Shown here in pieces: positions 1 through 3,997 of a DNA stretch of 8,613 nucleotides. The stretch is from positions 1 through 8,613 of the forward strand of contig JAHFMP010000036.1 in assembly GCA_023267795.1 (NCBI GenBank), written 5' to 3'. This DNA comes from Candidatus Woesearchaeota archaeon (lineage in GTDB: Archaea; Nanobdellota; Nanobdellia; Woesearchaeales; DSVV01). Each line of letters begins with the position of its first letter. Within the stretch, counting starts at the first letter, position 1. Both the position numbers and the translations under genes were made by a program. The notes under the pieces are model-generated. The model was given only the letters and a program-made list of their open reading frames with translations, did not search any database and had not been told where the DNA came from.

Positions 1-99
1 AGTTGTAAATAAACCAAGCTCTTTTGGCAATTCTGTAATTTGTTCTGCTGAAAGAGAAATGTCCATCTGTACATGTGCTTCTAAGAAAAGTGTTTTCAT
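1..99 (-). CDS. N-terminus of a partial gene, possibly Dph2-like diphthamide synthesis protein
   Basis: Minus-strand reading frame opening with ATG at 99-97 and open to the left edge (33 codons seen). It begins MKTLFLEAHVQMDISLSAEQ and continues to ...LPKELGLFTT. The layout of a beta strand (TLFLEA), a helix, and a second strand (LGLFTT) recalls the domain of archaeal Dph2 (2-(3-amino-3-carboxypropyl)histidine synthase, which starts diphthamide formation on elongation factor 2) that reads roughly T-I-F-V-P-A...I-V-T-T-x-Q. That likeness is from memory and rests on few residues. The start lies 12 bases after the stop of the flavoprotein gene, so the two are probably co-transcribed. There is no clear Shine-Dalgarno sequence ahead of it. 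The existence of the gene is fairly safe; its identity is not. Confidence 0.45.
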   Translation of the reverse strand, partial: MKTLFLEAHVQMDISLSAEQITELPKELGLFTT

Positions 100-111
100 G
101 GGGAGTTGGCG

Positions 112-1074
112 TTATTCCTGCTCCTCATTTTCATTAATGTATATATATGCAGAGTAAACAGCCAAAACACCTTCTGCAACACCAGTAATTGCCTGTTTAA
201 AGCGTGTATCTCCAACATCTCCTGCAGCATAAAAACCAGAAACATTTGTTTGCGCATTTCTATCGAGAATCACTTCACCTTTTTTGTTCAAAGCAACACC
301 TACTTTTTTTGCAAGATCAGAAAGCGCAATATGTCCTATTTCAATAAACAATGCATCCAATAGAAATTCTTTCTTCCCTTTGTATGGCTTATCAAAAACA
401 ACGCTCTTTACGTATTTCTCTCCTCTTATCTCAACAATATTTGTGTTATTAATAATTTCAATTTTACCTTCTTTTATTTTTTTCTCAATGCGCGTCATAT
501 TGATTGGTTCAGGATGAATATGATCTCCACGATAAATAACATATACTTTTTTCACCCACTGTGTTAAAAGAAGTGCTTCTTTTCCAGCAGAGTCTGAACC
601 ACCAACAACACCTATTATTTTGTCCTTGTAAAATGCACCATCACATAAGGCACAAGTATGCACACCCTTGCCAAAATACTGCTCTTCTCCAGAAACATCC
701 AATTTTCTTGGCTTTGTTCCAGTTGCAAGAATTACTGTCTTTGTTTTGAAAGAGGATCCTGCTTTTGTCGTAATAGTAAAAGTATGCTTTTTCTTGTCGT
801 GTTCAACATCTGTAACAAGACCATCCTCTACATCAATATTGTATTCCCGCGCATGCTGTTCAATATTTTCAGCAAGTTCAGGCCCTGTGAGTTTTTTGAA
901 TCCGGGATAATTTTCAACATCATCTGTCAACATGATTGTACCACCGGGAAGATCGCCAATAATCAATGTTTTCAACTCCATTCTGCCTGCGTACATTGCA
1001 GCGCCCCAGCCAGTTACTCCAGTACCTATAATGATAATATCGTAAAGTTGCTTTGGATTGCCTGGATTGACCAT
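112..1074 (-). CDS. trxB: Thioredoxin reductase-like FAD/dithiol flavoprotein
   Basis: A 320-residue flavoprotein of the low-molecular-weight thioredoxin reductase family, expected to pass reducing equivalents through FAD to a redox-active disulfide and on to thioredoxin-like partners in the cytoplasm. FAD-binding GTGVTG is at about residues 17-22, the redox pair is C141-A-L-C144-D-G, a second Rossmann motif GGSDSAG is at 158-164, and the C-terminal FAD motif AAGDV is at 283-287. Length matches the family. After the second Rossmann fold the usual NADPH-phosphate motif HRRxxxR is replaced by YRGDHIH, so the electron donor may not be NADPH. An in-frame ATG at 1089 would add five residues (MFGSS). 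I prefer 1074 because the TATA box (first T at 1102) is 28 nt upstream of it, the spacing seen for neighbouring genes, which implies a leaderless mRNA. The Dph2-like gene follows after 12 bases. Confidence 0.93.
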   Translation of the reverse strand: MVNPGNPKQLYDIIIIGTGVTGWGAAMYAGRMELKTLIIGDLPGGTIMLTDDVENYPGFKKLTGPELAENIEQHAREYNIDVEDGLVTDVEHDKKKHTFTITTKAGSSFKTKTVILATGTKPRKLDVSGEEQYFGKGVHTCALCDGAFYKDKIIGVVGGSDSAGKEALLLTQWVKKVYVIYRGDHIHPEPINMTRIEKKIKEGKIEIINNTNIVEIRGEKYVKSVVFDKPYKGKKEFLLDALFIEIGHIALSDLAKKVGVALNKKGEVILDRNAQTNVSGFYAAGDVGDTRFKQAITGVAEGVLAVYSAYIYINENEEQE

Positions 1075-1096
1075 GGAGGAGCCAAACATTGCCTGA

Positions 1097-1107
1097 TTTA
1101 TATATAT
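1097..1107 (-). promoter_or_regulatory. TATA box of the trxB-like gene
   Basis: On the minus strand the sequence reads ATATATATAAA. The first T of TATAAA (position 1102) is 28 nt before the ATG at 1074, typical archaeal TATA-to-start spacing if transcription begins at the start codon. Confidence 0.6.
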
Positions 1108-1213
1108 TTTGCTCTAAATGGTGCCATCCGATTTCTCAAGTGAAATATGCAACTTCGACAGGAAATAGAGGAACATTTTTATTGAAGAAACTATTATTTT
1201 CAAAATAAGTATT

Positions 1214-1310
1214 GCCAGTGTCGCATAACCTGGTATTGCGTCGGTCTCGAAATTAATGCAAGAAAACCGATTTCCGCAAGGATCTCCCGGTTCAAATCCG
1301 GGCACTGGCG
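1214..1310 (+). tRNA. tRNA-Ser (anticodon CGA), class II, with a 13-nt intron
   Basis: A complete cloverleaf can be folded by eye. Acceptor stem GCCAGTG (1214-1220) pairs perfectly with CACTGGC (1303-1309), with discriminator G1310, as expected for serine. The D stem is GCA/TGC (1223-1225 with 1237-1239) and the D loop contains GG. The anticodon stem TCGGT (1241-1245) pairs with ACCGA (1266-1270) around a 20-nt loop; after T33 (1247) the anticodon is CGA (1248-1250), reading UCG. The long variable arm (1271-1285) has a TCC-GCAA-GGA hairpin, which makes it class II. The T arm is CCCGG-TTCAAAT-CCGGG (1286-1302). The loop is 13 nt too long and is explained by an intron at position 37/38. CCA is not encoded. 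A T-rich stretch follows (1311-1319). A weak promoter candidate is TTTTTATTG at 1176-1184. Confidence 0.95.
1252..1264 (+). other. tRNA-Ser intron, 13 nt, between positions 37 and 38
   Basis: Removing ATTAATGCAAGAA leaves a normal seven-base anticodon loop CTCGAAA. A relaxed bulge-helix-bulge can be drawn: CTCG (1246-1249) opposite CAAG (1259-1262) forms a 4-bp helix with one C·A mismatch, flanked by two 3-nt AAA bulges (1250-1252 and 1263-1265). Cutting after the second A of each bulge gives exactly this intron. The boundaries are inferred from that geometry; position 37/38 is the commonest archaeal site. Confidence 0.82.
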
Positions 1311-1326
1311 TTTTATTTCTGCAACA
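1295..1326 (+). repeat. tRNA-Ser 3'-end direct repeat, copy 1 (in the tRNA)
   Basis: First copy of a 32-bp direct repeat. It starts in the T loop, covers the 3' half of the T stem, the acceptor strand and discriminator base, and runs 16 bases past the tRNA into TTTTATTTCTGCAACA. It is identical to 1408-1439. The position matches the usual attachment half-site of tRNA-targeting integrative elements. Confidence 0.9.
1311..1320 (+). terminator. T-rich terminator candidate after tRNA-Ser
   Basis: TTTTATTTCT directly follows the discriminator base. Archaeal transcription commonly ends in oligo-T runs, so this could end the tRNA transcript. The same T-rich tail follows copy 2 of the repeat, and a similar one follows copy 3. 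Confidence 0.35.
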
Positions 1327-1342
1327 AGATAGTTCTTCGAAA

Positions 1343-1414
1343 CCGGATTTGAACACACGCGAAAATTTTTGCAAAATTTTCTGTGCCACGTTCGCTTCGC
1401 TCAGTGGAATCCGG
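1343..1414. repeat. Palindrome-rich mini-element with an inverted tRNA T-arm fragment
   Basis: This fills most of the gap between repeat copies 1 and 2, where no gene is visible. Positions 1343-1354 are the exact reverse complement of the tRNA T-arm segment 1290-1301 (12 bases, GTTCAAATCCGG). The unit has short inverted ends, CCGGATT (1343-1349) and AATCCGG (1408-1414). Inside are a perfect 9-bp palindrome (1361-1381) and a CCAC...GTGG stem (1386-1389 with 1404-1407) around a TTCGCTTCG tract. It resembles a small non-coding, MITE-like or tRNA-derived intergenic repeat. Whether it is multicopy in the genome cannot be seen here. Confidence 0.55.
1361..1381. repeat. Perfect 9-bp inverted repeat with a 3-base loop
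   Basis: GAAAATTTT (1361-1369) and AAAATTTTC (1373-1381) are exact reverse complements around TGC. It lies 45 bases past the stop codon of the antitoxin gene on the minus strand, so it could also serve as a 3'-end hairpin there. Confidence 0.8.
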
Positions 1415-1439
1415 GCACTGGCGTTTTATTTCTGCAACA
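1408..1439. repeat. tRNA-Ser 3'-end direct repeat, copy 2
   Basis: All 32 bases are identical to 1295-1326, 113 bp downstream of copy 1. It contains the stop codon (1426-1428) and the last codons of the AbiEi-like gene on the minus strand. It forms the proximal boundary of the AbiE cassette. Confidence 0.9.
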
Positions 1440-2007
1440 CAAAAAGGACTTTTTTTTTAATTTCTTTCGGATATCTTTGGAGATACATTCGCAACTTTGT
1501 AAGATCTATTTTTTTCTTGAACTGTTTGAGAACTACCTTATCAACTGGCTGCTGAAAATAAATCATATCGATAAATGTCTTTTCTATATCAGAAACAGGA
1601 ATGTACCAATCCCCATATTGCTTATATTCAAATCCAAAAAAATATGCAAAAGGCAATCTTTTTATGAGTACATTTGCCCCAAACACAGCACGTACTCCTT
1701 CCCGAACAATTTTTGTCGTCAGAAGAACAACATTTGTTTCCTGCTCCCAAAGACCATGAATGCTCAGCGCCTCCTGCAACCCGAGATACGCTGGCTTCAA
1801 ACAAAACACTATAAGAACAGGATCATCAAACAATGAATACATACCTTTCGTGATTCTTTGCAACTCTCCTCTTTTCACCAGGTTGTTGAGCATTGGATAA
1901 ACATATTTTTTATTTTTCCCAATCATTTTTTTAAGAGAGGAGAGGCTAACAACAGGAGTTTTGTGGCAAAAATCACGTACTTGCGCAAGATATTTTATTT
2001 TACCCAT
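1426..2007 (-). CDS. abiEi: AbiEi-like winged-helix antitoxin / autorepressor
   Basis: A 193-residue protein with the layout of AbiEi-type antitoxins, which counter an AbiEii nucleotidyltransferase toxin and repress their own promoter by binding inverted repeats. Residues 1-60 look like a winged helix-turn-helix (helix SLSSLKKMIG, helix KYVYPMLNNLVKRGEL, wing QRITKGMYSLF). Residues 72-90 (PAYLGLQEALSIHGLWEQE) match the family pattern at the start of the C-terminal domain, which runs on to ...VSDIEKTFIDMIYF (about 138-151). The start codon lies inside the end of the toxin gene (13-nt overlap, different frame), so the two are translationally coupled. The order is toxin then antitoxin, the reverse of the classical abiE operon. 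The final codons and stop lie within the tRNA-derived repeat, suggesting the junction supplied the end of this gene. The match is from motif layout, without a database search. Confidence 0.8.
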   Translation of the reverse strand: MGKIKYLAQVRDFCHKTPVVSLSSLKKMIGKNKKYVYPMLNNLVKRGELQRITKGMYSLFDDPVLIVFCLKPAYLGLQEALSIHGLWEQETNVVLLTTKIVREGVRAVFGANVLIKRLPFAYFFGFEYKQYGDWYIPVSDIEKTFIDMIYFQQPVDKVVLKQFKKKIDLTKLRMYLQRYPKEIKKKVLFVLQK

Positions 2008-2624
2008 GATTCAATATACCTCTTCATCTCTTCTGCTGTTGGTATTGGTCCAGAAAGAATAATAGCCGATAAATTCTCTTTATCTTCTATTTTTGATTCC
2101 ATTATTTCTTTTAAAGGGAGTACTTTTCCTCTCTCACAGTATCGCAGCAAAAAGAAAATATCATAAAGATCACGAATTTTTTTTCTTTTTAAAAATGCTG
2201 CAATCTTTTCATCAAGCAATTCAGAAGCAGAAAGAGTGAATACATTAAACAGTGTTCCTTCAACAGTTTCATATTCTCGTAAAATAGCTGTTTGCTTTTT
2301 CACAAAGAGTGCTTCAAATCGTACTTGGACTCTCATAAACACCAATAAAGAATAGAGCGAGTTATTTTTTATTCTTTTTTTAAGAACAATAAATCCTCTT
2401 TTTTCAAGCTGCGCAAAAAATTCATCAATATTTTCTTTTGTGGGAAGATACATGTCAATATCATCAGAAAAACGGTTTCCATTATAGCATCTCCATATTG
2501 CAGTTCCTCCATGAAACACAGCTTTTGGAAAGAAAACATACGCTTCTTCCATCATAATGTCTTGGGCATAGGCAATATCCTGATGCACTTTCTTTTTCAA
2601 TTTTAGATGAAGAGGAAGTTTCAT
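1995..2624 (-). CDS. abiEii: AbiEii-like nucleotidyltransferase toxin (DUF1814 type)
   Basis: A 209-residue member of the AbiEii/AbiGii nucleotidyltransferase family, the toxin half of a type IV-like abortive-infection toxin-antitoxin system. The catalytic signature is clear: G39-G40-T-A-x-x-R45 followed by R51-F-S-D54-D55-I-D57, the metal-binding acidic residues of the polymerase-beta-type fold. A strand VQVRFEAL (99-106) is in the place of the third motif, and K140-IAAFLKRKKIRDLYDIFFLL matches the conserved helical motif with K, R151-D152 and D155. At about 210 residues it is shorter than many family members (around 300). The mycobacterial relative MenT3 adds pyrimidines to tRNA acceptor ends, with tRNA-Ser preferred in vitro; whether this protein does so is not known. 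GGTGAT lies 6 nt upstream of the ATG, so translation is probably Shine-Dalgarno-led. It is the first gene of the cassette. Confidence 0.9.
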   Translation of the reverse strand: MKLPLHLKLKKKVHQDIAYAQDIMMEEAYVFFPKAVFHGGTAIWRCYNGNRFSDDIDMYLPTKENIDEFFAQLEKRGFIVLKKRIKNNSLYSLLVFMRVQVRFEALFVKKQTAILREYETVEGTLFNVFTLSASELLDEKIAAFLKRKKIRDLYDIFFLLRYCERGKVLPLKEIMESKIEDKENLSAIILSGPIPTAEEMKRYIESWVK

Positions 2625-2630
2625 TGAGAT

Positions 2631-2636
2631 ATCACC
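2631..2636 (-). promoter_or_regulatory. Shine-Dalgarno site of the AbiEii-like gene
   Basis: Minus-strand GGTGAT, 6 nt before the ATG at 2624. It fits the archaeal 16S 3' end and supports this start. Most other first genes in the window seem to have no leader in which such a site could lie. Confidence 0.65.
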
Positions 2637-2676
2637 AAATAACCAAACTTATGTATATCCATAAGAATGGTTATTT
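2637..2676. promoter_or_regulatory. 40-bp dyad operator of the AbiE promoter
   Basis: A nested inverted repeat. AAATAACCA (2637-2645) is the reverse complement of TGGTTATTT (2668-2676), and CTTATG (2648-2653) of CATAAG (2660-2665). Two mismatched pairs separate the arms and TATATC is in the centre. Its outer edge abuts and overlaps the TATA box (2674-2679). The predicted transcription start, about 28 nt past the box near 2651, falls within it. AbiEi antitoxins are known to bind inverted repeats in their promoters, so this is the likely autorepression site (inference). Confidence 0.75.
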
Positions 2677-2679
2677 ATA
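2674..2679 (-). promoter_or_regulatory. TATA box of the AbiE operon
   Basis: Minus-strand ATATAAATAACC contains TATAAA with its first T at 2679. With usual archaeal spacing the mRNA starts near 2651 and carries a leader of about 27 nt, unlike the neighbouring genes. Confidence 0.6.
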
Positions 2680-2744
2680 TGTTTTTCTGTTTAATCTAGA
2701 AAAAAATCATATTTTATGCACAACGCTCGAGCAAAGCTCTCGGC

Positions 2745-2762
2745 GGAATCCGGGCGCTGGCG
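2745..2762. repeat. tRNA 3'-end repeat, copy 3 (diverged)
   Basis: Matches 1406-1423 at 17 of 18 positions (A to G in the acceptor part, giving CGCTGGC). It is again followed by a T-rich tract that contains the stop codon of a minus-strand gene (2764-2766), and has a GAGC-AAA-GCTC hairpin (2729-2739) on its other side, mirroring the arrangement at copy 2. It forms the distal boundary of the AbiE cassette. The change may mean it derives from another tRNA with acceptor GCCAGCG. Confidence 0.7.
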
Positions 2763-2763
2763 C

Positions 2764-3966
2764 TTATTTTTCTTCGCACATAACCCCGCGTGATGATTGT
2801 GGTCCTGATAATACTATAACTCCAGAATATGTTTCTCTGTTTGGCGGAATAAAAAGCACTCCATAGAGATCCCCTCTCTTGTTAGGATCAGGTTTATAGA
2901 GCGTTGTTACTTGGTTATCAAGAGAAGAACGAGGGTCAACAACCCAAGAACAGTGAACATCAACATCTGCATTCGTTAGAAGAGGATTTCCTGAGTTACA
3001 TCCTAAACCAATCCATGCGTTTTCCATGTTTATTGTTCCAGGTATGGAAAATTGTTCTGATAGTCGAGAAAGATTATCGATAAGAAAGGCAGCTTCTCCT
3101 GGAACATCAATAACAGGAAGATCAAAATTAGAAAATTTACTTTCACACAAATTACGAGCAGCAGTAAATGTCTTTCTATTATCTTGATCTCCAAATGAAG
3201 GAAGGAAAAAATAGCAATGGCCTTGGTATTCTTCTGCATGCCATCGAGTATCAGTAGTAGAACAGTATTCGTATTCCGAAGGAACAAAAACATTATACCC
3301 CTCGCTTGGATAACTAATGAAAACTACTGCATTTGTCACTTTTATACTCTCTTCTTTTTTTTCATAAACAGAGCTACCAAACTGAACAGTAGCAGAAGGA
3401 GGAAAAGCTGAAGCATCTGCTGTAAGCTGAGACAATCTATGAATAGTATAATCTCCTGTAATAACACCATCAACCATCCTAAGAGAAGAACCACGACTAA
3501 GGTATCTATCAGTATATTCTTTTACTAATTGTCGACATGGCTGAGGAAGAAACAGTTGGTCTGTTCCTGTTAATTCTTGTTGGTGCAGATCAGTAAAAGA
3601 TGCTACATATTCATTACTTGCGCTTGCTGATATTCCTGCAAGAGAAAAGAAACTAGCATCAAATTCTCCACCTCTCCCAATATAGACCTCAAATGTTCCA
3701 GATGAATCATTCTCTTCTACACTCAAAAAAGGTGTATCATTTCCAATACAGTCGTCAACAGAAAGAATAATACGCCCTGTTGTTTTATCAACAATATCCC
3801 CTAATCTTACAATACGCAATGGGCTCTTTGAAGGTATATACCCTGGAAATACCTTATCAAGAGCGAGAAGTTCTGTTGGTTTTTGTATATCTGATACAGG
3901 GGCTTTTTTCAGACATCCTTGTCCAAACGCAAAAACAGATAGAAAAATTGTGGTTTCTAGTTTCAT
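2764..3966 (-). CDS. Predicted exported lipoprotein with C-terminal C-type-lectin-like domain
   Basis: A 400-residue protein probably displayed on the cell surface. It opens with a short Sec-like signal (MKLETTIFLSVFAFGQGC); C18 after Gly could be a lipid-anchored cysteine, though the -3 and -2 residues do not fit the classical lipobox. Residues about 38-230 form an unrecognised, beta-rich domain. Residues about 235-400 look like a long-form C-type-lectin-like domain: C235...W...G-H-C251-YFF, A-x-x-L-C274, a leucine-rich helix, A-WIGL (317-321), C323, C339-SW, then a final strand ending GVMC397EEK. Cys 274 and 397 would be the conserved C1-C4 pair. Calcium or sugar-binding EPN/QPD/WND motifs are not evident, so a ligand cannot be named. 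The ORF extends upstream to 4029, but a TATA box 28 nt before the ATG at 3966 and the signal peptide favour this start. Its stop codon is next to repeat copy 3. Confidence 0.75.
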   Translation of the reverse strand: MKLETTIFLSVFAFGQGCLKKAPVSDIQKPTELLALDKVFPGYIPSKSPLRIVRLGDIVDKTTGRIILSVDDCIGNDTPFLSVEENDSSGTFEVYIGRGGEFDASFFSLAGISASASNEYVASFTDLHQQELTGTDQLFLPQPCRQLVKEYTDRYLSRGSSLRMVDGVITGDYTIHRLSQLTADASAFPPSATVQFGSSVYEKKEESIKVTNAVVFISYPSEGYNVFVPSEYEYCSTTDTRWHAEEYQGHCYFFLPSFGDQDNRKTFTAARNLCESKFSNFDLPVIDVPGEAAFLIDNLSRLSEQFSIPGTINMENAWIGLGCNSGNPLLTNADVDVHCSWVVDPRSSLDNQVTTLYKPDPNKRGDLYGVLFIPPNRETYSGVIVLSGPQSSRGVMCEEK

Positions 3967-3988
3967 AGAAGCATGGAAAGTCATGAGA

Positions 3989-3997
3989 TTTATATTT
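3989..3997 (-). promoter_or_regulatory. TATA box of the lectin-like gene, overlapping the asnB stop codon
   Basis: Minus-strand AAATATAAA; the first T of TATAAA is 3994, 28 nt before the ATG at 3966. The asnB stop codon occupies 3990-3992, so the promoter is embedded in the end of the upstream gene. Confidence 0.6.

Noticed and set aside
1114..1389. A 91-residue minus-strand ORF across the tRNA gene
   Set aside because: It is the antisense of the tRNA and its repeats; its PGFEPG-like string is simply the reverse complement of the T-arm.
1311..1440. A CRISPR array from the spaced 32-bp repeats
   Set aside because: There are only two identical copies, 113 bp apart, one of them within a tRNA gene; no cas genes are present.
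3030..3293. Hydrophobic 87-residue minus-strand ORF that looks like membrane segments
   Set aside because: It is an out-of-frame shadow of the lectin-like gene, whose cysteine and WIGL pattern is far more convincing.
2764..3460. The C-type-lectin-like domain as a variable protein of a diversity-generating retroelement
   Set aside because: Such folds are typical targets of these retroelements in DPANN archaea, but there is no reverse transcriptase, template repeat or near-identical A-variable copy in the window.
3276..3860. Likeness of the lipoprotein's N-terminal domain to bacterial gasdermin-type pore-forming proteins
   Set aside because: Only a loose pattern of strands and an LGD(I/L) stretch suggested it. 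That is too weak without a structure comparison, and an exported protein does not fit gasdermin biology.
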